Source of the DNA: Puniceicoccales bacterium
GTDB taxonomy: Bacteria > Verrucomicrobiota > Verrucomicrobiia > Opitutales > JAIRLM01
DNA: 20,185 nucleotides
Direction of reading: 5' to 3'
Assembly: GCA_031287845.1 (NCBI GenBank)
Contig: JAITSI010000092.1
Coordinates: forward strand, 1 to 20,185
A program made the translations under genes and the position numbers. The notes beneath the pieces were generated by a model. The model made no database searches. It was not told the origin of the DNA and saw only the letters and a program-made list of their open reading frames with translations. Position 1 is the first letter of the stretch. Each line of letters opens with the position of its first letter. Of the stretch, positions 1 through 8,970 are shown piece after piece.

Positions 1-316
1 GTGCCGTACCGTCCGGCGCGCAATGCGCTATCATCCCTCGCTTCGCTCGGGACGCCGGCCGGACGGGCGCTACGGACGGTTCCATCCAAAGCTGGCGAGC
101 CGGCCCAACCCCAGGAGATGATAGAATAAGGTGCTGGGCGATGCTTCTGCTATCGCAGCGCGCAGGTCGCCCCGCGTAGCCTTTTTACCATCAGGGCCGG
201 CCCGCGGCACTGCCCGCTCCGCCGGGCAGAGACCGTGAACGCCCCTTCCCTCACGACGTCAGTTCCTGCGTGACTGGACCGTATCGGTCACTTTTCCAGG
301 TGGAAGTGGAATGTGG
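1..316 (-). repeat. Dispersed intergenic repeat, copy 1 (left edge, inverted)
   Basis: Read on the minus strand, this stretch matches 19927-20185 closely along most of its length: shared blocks include GAGGGAAGGGGCGTTCACGG, GCGGGCAGTGCCGCGGGCC and CTATCATCTCCTGGGGTTGG. Its outermost part (1-74) instead matches the end of the copy at 13561-13827. It contains several inverted repeats: TGCCCG/CGGGCA around 218-235, GACCG-ATA-CGGTC around 277-289 (minus strand), and CGTCCGGC/GCCGGACG near 9-67. No transposase or protein-coding signal is visible. It lies beyond the 3' end of folC and runs off the window, so the left boundary is unknown. A REP/MITE-like element or a structured RNA are both possible; I cannot tell which. 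Confidence 0.8.
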
Positions 317-380
317 TTGGGGCTGCGCCCCCTCTGGCTCCCTCTTCCGCGGAGTGCCGCCGCCATGGCACCGATGGCCT

Positions 381-447
381 GGGGGAAGCGAAGCATGGCG
401 GAGCTGGGGGCAGCGCCCCCAAATGGCCCGGCCGGCCTGGAGGCCCC
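381..447 (-). repeat. 57-bp palindromic element, variant copy abutting the folC stop
   Basis: On the minus strand this begins directly after the folC TAG codon. It is a variant of the two nearly identical elements at 13682-13738 and 13828-13884, with about 10 extra bases near its distal end. Its core is the perfect hairpin GGGGGC-GCT-GCCCCC at 406-420. It could act as a 3' stabilising or terminating hairpin for folC, but no U-tract follows, so that role is inferred only. Confidence 0.7.
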
Positions 448-1704
448 CTAGAGGTCGCCCACGGGCACAAAGCCGGGGTGTCTGCGGGCCAGGGCTGCCA
501 GCACCAGGCCCGTGAGGTGGATGGATCCGGTCACGAGCACGGGATCCATTCGCGGTTTCAGCCGGTCCAGCTCTCCCTCGCCGACGATGGTCACCGGCCC
601 GGAAAAATTTTTCGGCAAAAAACTGACCAATTCCTCCCCGGCCAGGGCCCGCTCCTCCTCCATTGCCACAAAAATCACTTCGCCGGCCACGGAGGCCAGG
701 TAGGGAACCAGGACCTGCGCCCGCCGCCGGTCCAGGCTGGCGGTAACCACGCTCGGCCGCAGGGCTCTTCCCCGGCAAAAATTTTCCCAGTTGCGCCGCA
801 GGTAGGGCAGGGCGCAGGCATTCAGCGTGGCGTCGAAGATCCAGCTCCGGCCCGCCAGGGAGCGCACGTCCCATCGGCCGGGCCAGCGGGCCAACGCCAT
901 GGCGGCCAGGCATTTTTTCCAATTTTCCTCCGTCCACGGGCCGTGAATTTGCAGCCAGTGCCAGGCCAGGGAAATCGCCAGGGGCAAGTTTTTTTCCTGT
1001 TCCGCCCCATGCAGATGGCGCAGCCGCGGCCGGGCCAGGGAGACTTCGGGCAGAATCGGAGCGCCCACCCGCGCCGCCACGTCCCGGATCACCGCCTCCG
1101 CCTCCGCCGCCATGGGACCCAGCAGCACCGGCACCCCCGGCCGGAGAATGCCCGCCTTTTCCGCCGCGATCTCCTCCAGGGTTTCTCCAAGAACGTCCTG
1201 GTGGTCGAGGCCAATGGTCACGATCGCGCAGAGCTCCGGCCGCACCGCGCCGGTCGCGTCCAGCCGGCCGCCGAGGCCCACCTCCAGAATGCCAACGTCC
1301 ACCCGGCGGCGGCGGAAATGGTCCAGTCCGGCGGCGGTTAGCAGCTCGAAGCCGCTCGGTGCCCCCTCCCCGTCCGGGGCCGTGGTCCGGGCCGCCAGCT
1401 CGAGCCAGCGGGTGATAAGTTTTTCAAAGTCTTCTCTGCCAATGGCCTTTCCGTCGATGCGCACGCGCTCTTCCCAATCCACCAGGTGGGGGGAGGTGTA
1501 GAGGCCCGTGCGGAGGCCGGCCGCCCGCAGGCCCCGCTCGACCAGGGCACAGACGGAGCCCTTTCCCGCCGTCCCGGCCACCTGGAGGTAGGGCCCATCC
1601 CGGGGAATCTCCCCCAGCCGCAGCAACTCCCCCATGCGGTCCAGGGTCCACCTGCCCCAGGGGCCCCGCCGGGCCCGGAGCACATCCGCCAGCCGGTCCA
1701 TCAT
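448..1704 (-). CDS. folC: FolC-family folylpolyglutamate/dihydrofolate synthase, atypical motif
   Basis: The 418-residue protein has the length and motifs of cytoplasmic FolC, the Mur-ligase-type ATP-dependent enzyme that adds glutamate to folates (and in many bacteria to dihydropteroate). Visible motifs are the P-loop GTAGKGSV (44-51), YTSPHL (69-74), LEVGLGGRLDAT (140-151) and GLDHQDVLG (165-173), followed by EKAGI (182-186). The C-terminal domain is recognisable (VTGS at 391-394). The usual DG[AS]HN motif of the central region reads DATLN (291-295): the Asp and Asn stay, but the His is replaced by Leu. That His is important in characterised FPGS enzymes, so activity is uncertain. The ATG overlaps the upstream gene's TGA as TGATG, which implies translational coupling; a second ATG follows immediately. 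The stop codon touches a repeat element. Confidence 0.85.
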   Translation of the reverse strand: MMDRLADVLRARRGPWGRWTLDRMGELLRLGEIPRDGPYLQVAGTAGKGSVCALVERGLRAAGLRTGLYTSPHLVDWEERVRIDGKAIGREDFEKLITRWLELAARTTAPDGEGAPSGFELLTAAGLDHFRRRRVDVGILEVGLGGRLDATGAVRPELCAIVTIGLDHQDVLGETLEEIAAEKAGILRPGVPVLLGPMAAEAEAVIRDVAARVGAPILPEVSLARPRLRHLHGAEQEKNLPLAISLAWHWLQIHGPWTEENWKKCLAAMALARWPGRWDVRSLAGRSWIFDATLNACALPYLRRNWENFCRGRALRPSVVTASLDRRRAQVLVPYLASVAGEVIFVAMEEERALAGEELVSFLPKNFSGPVTIVGEGELDRLKPRMDPVLVTGSIHLTGLVLAALARRHPGFVPVGDL

Positions 1705-4340
1705 CAGGGAATGAAATTTGCCCGCGCCCTGCCGTGCACCAGCGCGTGGGCGGTCACCAGCTGGCCAATGACCTTTATTCCCCGCCGCCAGGCACTTTGC
1801 AGCAGCTGGGACAGCAGGGAAAACGTTGGCATGCGCAGCCGCAGCGGAAAAAATTGGGACTGGTCCATTTGCGCCTGCAGGCTGGCGGCGACGGCGAGCT
1901 GCCCTTCCGCGGAAAGGGAAAATGCGGGGGCAAAGACCCGGCGCAGCGCCTCGGGAAGCTCCGGGAACGATTCCAGGTCCCCGTCCAGGTAGTTGAGCCG
2001 CTCACCGATCTCCCCGGTCCAAAGTCCCGCATCCTTCATCACCTCCGCCAGCGGCGCATCCAGCACCCAAATTTTTTCCCCGTCCGGCAGGGCAATCCGG
2101 TGCACGTTGGACTCCAGCGCAAGCACGCCCGCCGATACCCCCAGGAGCCGGGCCGTGCGGGAGGTGGGCGCGTGGGCAATGAGATAGGCATTGCGCATGC
2201 CACTTTTCCGCACGCGGCTCCGCAGGCCATCCCAGTCCGGGGACGGGCTAGGGATGGTGCCGGCCAGGTCCGGGGGAAGCACTCCCTGGGCCCAGCGGGT
2301 TTCCGGAAAGACGGGACAGGCCCCCCGCTCCTCCGCCAGCTCCACGGACGCGCGGATGGCTTCCCGGCACAGCAGTTCGCCGATGGCCGCCGCCCTCCGC
2401 TCCGCCTCCTCGGAGTCAAAGGGCAGCCCCTGGCGCCGCAGCAGGTCGTGCAACCCGGCCAGGCCGAGGGCCAATCCCCGGTTTCGTTCGCAGTGGCGGG
2501 CAAAGCTCGGGGCCGGATGCTGGGTAACGGACAGGACGGTGTCCAGGGTGCGGACGGCCCGGCGCACGCTACGGCAAAATGCCTCGCCGTCGAAGTCTCC
2601 GGTGGCACTTCCGTGGGCGGGGAGGGAAATGGTGCCGAAGGCACAGCCGGCACCCTCTCCGGGATCGAGGGCCATGGCGGTCTCACCGAAGAGGCTGGAG
2701 GTGCGGATGTGCCCATCCCGGCGGCCGAGGTGGTTTTTTTGAAACGTGTCGGCAAAGGCCAGGCGCGGGTAGCCGGTCTCAAAGATGTGGGCCAGCAGCC
2801 GCTGCCAAAATTCCTGGATGGCAGTGCTTTCGGAAAAAATTTCCCCTGCCTGGGCAGCGGCCTCGTAGGCACGGTAGCGGTCCGAGAATGCCTGTCCATT
2901 CAGCTGGAACAGGTCCGGCACGTCACCGGGCTGGAAAAATGTCCAGCGGCCATCGCCTTCGCCGAGCCGCTCCATGAAAATGTCGGGAATCCAGAGGCAG
3001 GTTTGCAGCTCCGGCTCCCGGCGCATTCCCGAGCCAATCGCCATTTCCTTCCACAGCCCCAGAAACATGGGAACGTCCCGGTGCCAAATGTCCAGGTAGG
3101 CGCAGCCCGCCCCGGCGCGGCGGTGGGGACCCTGGTGGGCGATGGCCAGCTGGTGCCGGTGCAGCTCCAGAAAGGGCCGCACGCCGGCGGAGATGCCACC
3201 GCTGCCTCCAATGGGGGCCCCGGCTCCGCGGACCGCCGTCCAGGAACCTCCCAGGCCAGCTCCCCAGCGGGCGGCGAAGGCATTTTCCGCGATGCCGCGC
3301 CCCATGATGTCCGCCATCGTGTCCCGTAGCTCGTAGGTGTAGCTGGGCAAGAGCTTGGGATTCGGCGTCCCCGCGTAGAGCAGGGTGGTGGAGGCGGGGC
3401 AGAATTCCCGGCGGGCCATGGCGCCGTACAGGTCCAGCACCCGTTCCAGCGACTTTCCCGCATCTTCCCAAAAAATGCCCATCGCGACCCGCATCCAGAA
3501 AAACTGGGGCGTCTCCAAAATCCTGCCCTTCTCCCGGAGCAGCAGCTCTCCGCGCAGCAGTTCCATGGCCGGCCAGTCCAATGACCGGTCCAGGTCCCCG
3601 TCCAAGGCCTCCGCCAGCGCCGCCAGGTCAAATTTTTCCAGACGTTCGTCCAGGAGCTTGGCGGCAACGGCCCGGCGGATGAACGGGGGAAACGCCAGGC
3701 GGCGCTGCCGGCGCAGCACGTCCTCTTCGGCGATGGGATCGGCGTGGCCCAGCACGTCCTCCCGGAGAAATTGCAGATCCAGACGGGCGGCCAGCTGGGA
3801 AAAGGCCGGATCCCCCGTCGCCCGGCGCAGCACATTGGACAGGGTGGCGCGGCGCAGCTCTTCCCAGGTTAGCTCGTCGGGAAGGCCGTGGCGCATTCGC
3901 TGGAGAATCTGCTCCAGGGGTTCTTCCAGGTCCAAGCCCTCCGCCGCGGCCCGCAGCCGGCCCAGCCAGAGCCCGTCGGTCCAGCAGCGCACGTTGCCGT
4001 CGGCCATGCGAATAAATGTAATCGCCTGCTGGGGAAGGGTTTGCAAAAGCTCGCGCCGCTTTCTTTCCCCATCACGGGAGCGGCGGTAGGCCGCGTAGGA
4101 CTCGGCGATGGCCCGCTCCCCCATGGCCAGCAGTTCGGCCTGCACGGCATCCTGGATGGACTCGATGTCCACGCTGGCGAGGCCGCGGAGAAAAATTTTT
4201 TGCTCCACCCGCTCCGCGACGCCGTCTGCCGGATCCGCAAGCCTACCCGCCGCCAGAAAAGCCTTTCCCACGGCGATGGCAATTTTCTCCCGCCGCCAGG
4301 GAACCAGCTGCCGATTGCGCCGCAGTACCCGAATTTCCAT
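1704..4340 (-). CDS. nrdA: Class I ribonucleotide reductase large-subunit (NrdA) homologue, probably catalytically inactive
   Basis: The 878-residue protein has an N-terminal ATP-cone (about 2-95; REKIAIAVGKAF) and then NrdA barrel signatures: GRGIAENAFAARWGAGLGGS (347-366), GAGCAYLDIWH (410-420), WIPDIFM (450-456) and DQSQ (826-829). Family function is NDP reduction in the cytoplasm with an NrdB radical partner. Aligning by eye to NrdA (E. coli numbering), Cys225 is Ser333, Asn437 is Ser549, the thiyl-radical Cys439 is Phe551, and Tyr730-Tyr731 are Gly859-Gln860. The protein ends at FIP without the redox-active cysteine pair. Glu441 (E553) and Cys462 (C566) remain. Flanking sequence stays in register, so a frameshift does not explain the losses. 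No nrdB is present. A regulatory or nucleotide-sensing pseudoenzyme is the likeliest reading; the ATP-cone suggests it may still bind nucleotides. Confidence 0.85.
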   Translation of the reverse strand: MEIRVLRRNRQLVPWRREKIAIAVGKAFLAAGRLADPADGVAERVEQKIFLRGLASVDIESIQDAVQAELLAMGERAIAESYAAYRRSRDGERKRRELLQTLPQQAITFIRMADGNVRCWTDGLWLGRLRAAAEGLDLEEPLEQILQRMRHGLPDELTWEELRRATLSNVLRRATGDPAFSQLAARLDLQFLREDVLGHADPIAEEDVLRRQRRLAFPPFIRRAVAAKLLDERLEKFDLAALAEALDGDLDRSLDWPAMELLRGELLLREKGRILETPQFFWMRVAMGIFWEDAGKSLERVLDLYGAMARREFCPASTTLLYAGTPNPKLLPSYTYELRDTMADIMGRGIAENAFAARWGAGLGGSWTAVRGAGAPIGGSGGISAGVRPFLELHRHQLAIAHQGPHRRAGAGCAYLDIWHRDVPMFLGLWKEMAIGSGMRREPELQTCLWIPDIFMERLGEGDGRWTFFQPGDVPDLFQLNGQAFSDRYRAYEAAAQAGEIFSESTAIQEFWQRLLAHIFETGYPRLAFADTFQKNHLGRRDGHIRTSSLFGETAMALDPGEGAGCAFGTISLPAHGSATGDFDGEAFCRSVRRAVRTLDTVLSVTQHPAPSFARHCERNRGLALGLAGLHDLLRRQGLPFDSEEAERRAAAIGELLCREAIRASVELAEERGACPVFPETRWAQGVLPPDLAGTIPSPSPDWDGLRSRVRKSGMRNAYLIAHAPTSRTARLLGVSAGVLALESNVHRIALPDGEKIWVLDAPLAEVMKDAGLWTGEIGERLNYLDGDLESFPELPEALRRVFAPAFSLSAEGQLAVAASLQAQMDQSQFFPLRLRMPTFSLLSQLLQSAWRRGIKVIGQLVTAHALVHGRARANFIP

Positions 4341-4408
4341 GGCCCCAGCTAGCCGGTCCCGGAGGGGTTGGCAAGGGAAAGATGGGGCAGCGCGACCCGG
4401 ACGACCGG

Positions 4409-7400
4409 TCAGGTCCGTGCCCTGGTTTTTTCTTCAATAAGTTTCATCTCGTCCTCCGATAGGCCCAGCGGAAGCGGTAGCAGCGCATGGAAATGCAATT
4501 GTTCATTCAACTTCAATAGACACAGGGGCGCCACCCCCCGCAGCTTCAGCGCCTCCACCAGTTCCACGAAATTTGCACGATCCCTGGCAACCAGGTTATT
4601 CAGCCGGTTGACGCAATCATCGTAGTCCCGGGAATCGGCGATGGCAACTTCAATGCGTTTCACGGACAGAGGGCTTTGCTCACATTCGCAGCGGCCCAAT
4701 TGCAAAAAAGTTGACAACAGAGGATGCGTTTCCCCCGTTCTTTGCAATTCTTCATTAAGCGCTACGCTTTGATCCCCCATCAGATCTTGGTTGTGGCCGT
4801 ATTGATTTTCCACCCACCTATGCTTGCCATTTTCAAAAATGATCGAACTGGCTTTTTTCTTCCTGTAGGCGTAGTCTTGCCGGGGAAACATTTTATCGAT
4901 GCTGAAAATAAATTCACGTCCCGGCGGCTTCTCCCCTGGAATGCTGCAAAATGCACAGCGGATGGTCATTAAATTTTGGGAATCGGGAAATGCATAGCCA
5001 TAGCAGAGCACCGGCTGCCCGGTTCCCAGGCTCAGCGTATAGCACGCGCTCGCATAGGTCACCATGGAAGAAAGTGCGTTTCCGTTCTGCGCTGAATTTC
5101 GAATCATTTCGATTTCATAACTTCCAAATTGCAAAGTTCCAGCGGCGCTGACATCTTTTAGGGCGAATTCCCTGCACTTTTCGTCATTGCTCAAAAGATC
5201 GAACAAATGAAATCTTAGCGCATCGCTTTTGTAGGAAACTTTATTTAGGATCACGGCGGACCGTTCCGCCTGCTGGAGTATCGGCTGGCCCAATTCCGCA
5301 CTCTGCCAGCGTAGACCGGCCATGGCACTTAAAAAAGCGCAATTGTTTCTGTAGGCCCCACATTCGAATGGCCCTATTGCGCCGATGGTCCGCTGGAAAA
5401 AACCCAACCCATCGGGGAAATCCATCGACGCCATCGGGGGAATCGAAGCATTTTGCAAAAATTCCCGTTGCCTCTGGCTCAGGGGACGATTCCACCGGGG
5501 TGGCGTGCGACCGGCAAATATCCCCTGCGGCTGGTCATAGGGCGGCAATGGGATTCTTTGCCGAATCGAGTACGCACCATCCCAGACCAAACCATCCGGC
5601 AGGGTGAGCACCGCAAGAAAATGGTTGGTGCCATCATGCTCCACGCACAGGGGTGCAATTCCCCGATTCCTCAGGCCATCGACAAAGCCTATAAATTTTT
5701 CGCGCTCCTCGGCAATTTTATCCCGCACCCGCTCGAGGAAACGATCGTAATCGGCGCCAATGACGAGGGCATTGGATCGCAGGTCAAACAGCACATCCCT
5801 CTCCCATTCCTGCTGGCCCAGCCTAAGATATCTTTCGTATTCACTGCGGTTTCCATCGCCAGAATTAAATTCATCGCAGAGCTCAACAATTCTGTCGTTC
5901 AAATCCGTATCGTCATCGGCGTTGGGACCGTGCTCCATTCTAAAACTTTTCCGAATGCCATCGGAAACCATTCCCTCATATTTACGCCTTTTAAATTCAT
6001 CATAGTTTTCCCTTGCCACCATTTTTCCCATGCCAAGGGCAAATTCGCGCCCGGGAGGCCCCTCGTCGGGAAGGCTGCAAAAAACGACGTGGTATAACGG
6101 GACATCGCGGGAGGAACCGGCACGGTAACAGAGCACCGGTTGCCCGCTCATGTGACTCATCGCATAGCATGCGCTATGCGCCTCCACGCAAGATTCCTGT
6201 TGTTCATCATAGTTTTTATAAAAACCCACTCTGCCTGCCAAATTCGGATTCTTTGCATGGAATCTAAGACATTCGCCATCGCTTTTTAAAAAATTAAAGA
6301 CTTCATTCCGCATCATCGCCGGGGTATGGTGCCTGTTATTTATAATTAATTTGGAATCGATTATAAACTTCGGGTCCCCCTGCCAGCACAGGGCGAGAAT
6401 GATGCTGTGAAAGAAACAGTTATTGCTCTCGGCTCCACGGTCAAAGGGCCCGACCGCCCCCACAACTTTGTAGAACATACTACGGCAGCCGAAATCGTCG
6501 GTCCTGGACACGGGCGATAGGCGATGGGTTTTCAAAAATTGCTTCTGTGCCTCATTCAAGAAACACTTCCACTTGGGCACGGACTGGCCGGCAAACATGC
6601 GGCAGGGTTGGCCACCGAACCGCAATGGAGCCACGCCGGTTTTTTTCAAAATATCATCCTCCAGTTGCACATCCGGTTGAATCGGCAGGGTCAACATCGC
6701 CTGATAGTGAATTTTCCCATCATGCTCCACGCACAGGGGAGCAATCCCGCGCCGCTTCAGACCCTCGACAAAGGCTAAAAATTTTTCAATTTCTTCCTCA
6801 ATTAGAGCGTTCAGTTTTTCCAGGTATCCATCGTAGTTGACGCCAATGGCGCAGAGCATGGCACGCGTGACAAATAGCATGTTTTCCTCAGCTACCGCAT
6901 GGCCCAATTCAAAGCATTTCTTATAGAGAGGATTATTCATTCCCATGTTTGATAGTTCGGAAGTGAGATCCCCCCTTGCGTTGCGATGCTCTTCCGATTC
7001 ATGTGCTAGGCCCATCACCTTAATAAGATATTCTTCCCTTCCAAAGCCCAGGATGATTCTATAGGCAGTTTCTTGATACTTGAGGTATCCATCTCTCGTT
7101 ACCCTATTGCCCACGCCGATGCCAAACTCTTTCCCCGGAGGCCCATCTTCGGGACGGCAACAGTAGACCGTGTGGAAGGATTCTTCGTTGAACGCGGAAT
7201 TTACGTTCCCGTAGCAAAGCACCGGGTGCCCGGTCACGTGACTCATCCCGTAGCACGAATTATATATGCACCACGTTTGATTGTCAAGCGTATATTGATC
7301 ACAAAATCCCAGGTTGAGCGCAATGTCCGGAGCATTTTCTCGAAACTTCTTGCATTCCCCATCGTTTATCAGAAATTCTGTCACAAGAATTTTCAGTTCT

Positions 7401-8917
7401 TCGGGACCATAGGAGGTGTTCCCTACCGTCAAACTGGCTTCGCGGCCCGCATGCGGGATAAGTTTTCCAAACTTACCATTTATCTGCCACTCCATTCCTT
7501 CAATAATGCTGAGATAGAAGCAGTTGTTATTGGTGGCTCCGCATTCGACGGGCCCGATCACCCCCACGGTCCGCTGGAACATTACCCTATGGCTATGGAG
7601 GGTCTGTGCATTCGCAATCAGGGGCGGAAGTTCCTTGGGGGGCGTAAAGGAATGGGCCTCACCCTGCGGACAATTCCACCGGAGCGGAGTATAATTAGCA
7701 ATTCCATGCACTTTCATTTGGCGAGGCAGCGGTGGCATGGTAATGTTATGCCTGGGAAGGGAAGAGGGAGACGATGAGGAGGATGAGGAAGAAGATGAGG
7801 AGGAAGAAGAAGAGGAGGAGGAGGAGGAAATCGAAGGGGAAATTAACAGCGACGGGTCCAAGAGACCATGCGCAGGGAAATTCTGCCCCGCCAAGACAAT
7901 GGAAGCATTCAACTGGGGCACCTGGGGCGAATTTGGGAAAAATATTCCCCCTCCATTGCCCATCGGCATTGGACCATTTTCATGGAATGCAACGGGTGCC
8001 GGGAAGGGGGCCATCCCCAATAAATTCGGCTGCACCGGAAAGGGCGAGGCAGTGGAGGCATGGGGGCAAGGGGCAAGGAAATGGACATTGGCCTGGAAGG
8101 CGGAGCTGGCCGGAGCCGGAGAAAAGGGATTGAAAAAGGCAGAGTTCGGAACGGGAAGAGTCTCCAAAGCAGAGGAATAGATCGGAGTGCCAGGAACAAA
8201 AGTGGAAGCGGGCGCGGGAACAAAAGCGGGCGCGGAAGCGGCAACGGTCGGAACAGAAGAACTGGCCACGATTGCGGCAGAATTGGAATCATTGGAAACG
8301 GTGCCATTAAAAATGATCGAAGCGGCAGAAGCGGCGGCAACCAAGGGAACGGGAACGTCAAAGTTCCAAACGTCAGGCTCAGTCTCAGCCCCGGTCCCAG
8401 CATTGCCAGCGTTCAAAACAGCGAAATCGGTGGAGTTGGCAACATTCCGGGAAATGGAATCGTCGACATCCAACAATTCGGGACTATCTTTCGACGCAGC
8501 CGTGAATGAAGGAGGGGAAATGGAATTATCTTCCCGGGAACCACCCCTACCATTGCCATCCAATGGAGCATTCTGGCCCGGGATGGGTGACCCGATCACA
8601 ATGGGTTCGGAAATGGGACTGGAACTGAGCCTGGAATTAGCATTGGAACAATCCGCTACTTTCTTGCCGGAGTCAGGGGGTCGGCGCAGCTGGTTGATTA
8701 GGACGATGGCAGTCCAGATGCCCGCCAGGACCGCGCCCGTGGCGCAGAGGATGATGCCGAGCATGGGCGCCAGAAACAGCACGGCGGTCACCGCCAGGCC
8801 AATCAAGAGGACGTCGGTGATAACCGTCAAAACCACGGTGGTCAGATGGTGCGTTCGAAAAAAATTTGCCGCACAGCGAATCCCCACGGAAAACCATGGA
8901 CAGCGAATGGGAGGCAA
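4409..8917 (-). CDS. Large membrane-hairpin protein with three tandem OTU-like Cys/His modules
   Basis: This 1502-residue protein has a bilobed hydrophobic hairpin (about 27-50 and 52-75) near the N-terminus. An A/S/P/N-rich linker (about 80-385) follows and contains 20 consecutive serines (364-383). Then come three tandem modules of about 350 residues. Each has a Cys box, NNCF or NNCA (C466, C834, C1193), a middle CY-x5-8-TG[HQ]PVLCY-type segment, a PPG[KR]EF segment, and a His box H[YF] (H737, H1099, H1475). The Cys and His boxes resemble those of OTU deubiquitinases, but the spacing (271, 265, 282) is much longer than usual. The membrane hairpin resembles chlamydial Inc proteins. A host-directed effector is inferred, not shown. 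TTG is the first start after an in-frame stop; GTG at 8887 is an alternative. No clear ribosome site is seen. Base composition is visibly AT-richer than in the flanking genes. Confidence 0.75.
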   Translation of the reverse strand: MPPIRCPWFSVGIRCAANFFRTHHLTTVVLTVITDVLLIGLAVTAVLFLAPMLGIILCATGAVLAGIWTAIVLINQLRRPPDSGKKVADCSNANSRLSSSPISEPIVIGSPIPGQNAPLDGNGRGGSREDNSISPPSFTAASKDSPELLDVDDSISRNVANSTDFAVLNAGNAGTGAETEPDVWNFDVPVPLVAAASAASIIFNGTVSNDSNSAAIVASSSVPTVAASAPAFVPAPASTFVPGTPIYSSALETLPVPNSAFFNPFSPAPASSAFQANVHFLAPCPHASTASPFPVQPNLLGMAPFPAPVAFHENGPMPMGNGGGIFFPNSPQVPQLNASIVLAGQNFPAHGLLDPSLLISPSISSSSSSSSSSSSSSSSSSSSPSSLPRHNITMPPLPRQMKVHGIANYTPLRWNCPQGEAHSFTPPKELPPLIANAQTLHSHRVMFQRTVGVIGPVECGATNNNCFYLSIIEGMEWQINGKFGKLIPHAGREASLTVGNTSYGPEELKILVTEFLINDGECKKFRENAPDIALNLGFCDQYTLDNQTWCIYNSCYGMSHVTGHPVLCYGNVNSAFNEESFHTVYCCRPEDGPPGKEFGIGVGNRVTRDGYLKYQETAYRIILGFGREEYLIKVMGLAHESEEHRNARGDLTSELSNMGMNNPLYKKCFELGHAVAEENMLFVTRAMLCAIGVNYDGYLEKLNALIEEEIEKFLAFVEGLKRRGIAPLCVEHDGKIHYQAMLTLPIQPDVQLEDDILKKTGVAPLRFGGQPCRMFAGQSVPKWKCFLNEAQKQFLKTHRLSPVSRTDDFGCRSMFYKVVGAVGPFDRGAESNNCFFHSIILALCWQGDPKFIIDSKLIINNRHHTPAMMRNEVFNFLKSDGECLRFHAKNPNLAGRVGFYKNYDEQQESCVEAHSACYAMSHMSGQPVLCYRAGSSRDVPLYHVVFCSLPDEGPPGREFALGMGKMVARENYDEFKRRKYEGMVSDGIRKSFRMEHGPNADDDTDLNDRIVELCDEFNSGDGNRSEYERYLRLGQQEWERDVLFDLRSNALVIGADYDRFLERVRDKIAEEREKFIGFVDGLRNRGIAPLCVEHDGTNHFLAVLTLPDGLVWDGAYSIRQRIPLPPYDQPQGIFAGRTPPRWNRPLSQRQREFLQNASIPPMASMDFPDGLGFFQRTIGAIGPFECGAYRNNCAFLSAMAGLRWQSAELGQPILQQAERSAVILNKVSYKSDALRFHLFDLLSNDEKCREFALKDVSAAGTLQFGSYEIEMIRNSAQNGNALSSMVTYASACYTLSLGTGQPVLCYGYAFPDSQNLMTIRCAFCSIPGEKPPGREFIFSIDKMFPRQDYAYRKKKASSIIFENGKHRWVENQYGHNQDLMGDQSVALNEELQRTGETHPLLSTFLQLGRCECEQSPLSVKRIEVAIADSRDYDDCVNRLNNLVARDRANFVELVEALKLRGVAPLCLLKLNEQLHFHALLPLPLGLSEDEMKLIEEKTRART
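7769..7828 (-). repeat. Trinucleotide tract encoding 20 serines
   Basis: Twenty consecutive TCN codons (mostly TCC and TCT, with some TCA and one TCG) form a pyrimidine-rich tract on the coding strand, encoding Ser364-Ser383 of the 1502-residue protein. It lies just before the first Cys/His module, so it probably serves as a flexible spacer. Slippage by whole triplets would change spacer length without breaking the frame. Confidence 0.9.
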
Positions 8918-8970
8918 ATGTCAACACTCTTCGCCGCGGGGGCCGGGTAGAACGGCCTAGCCCGCCTTGG

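Noticed and set aside
1734..3329. Plus-strand open frames opposite the NrdA homologue
   Set aside because: The minus-strand protein aligns with NrdA throughout, so these frames are shadows.
1704..4340. Frameshift or pseudogene decay as the cause of missing NrdA catalytic residues
   Set aside because: Sequence on both sides of each changed residue stays in register with NrdA, and the frame is open to the end, so the changes are substitutions rather than frame errors.
7769..7828. Phase-variable on/off switch by the poly-serine tract
   Set aside because: The tract is a trinucleotide repeat with mixed codons, so slippage would change length but not switch the frame.
7737..8180. A plus-strand frame with a long Glu/Asp run
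   Set aside because: It is the complement of the poly-serine codons in the 1502-residue gene; the minus-strand frame is supported by paralogues.
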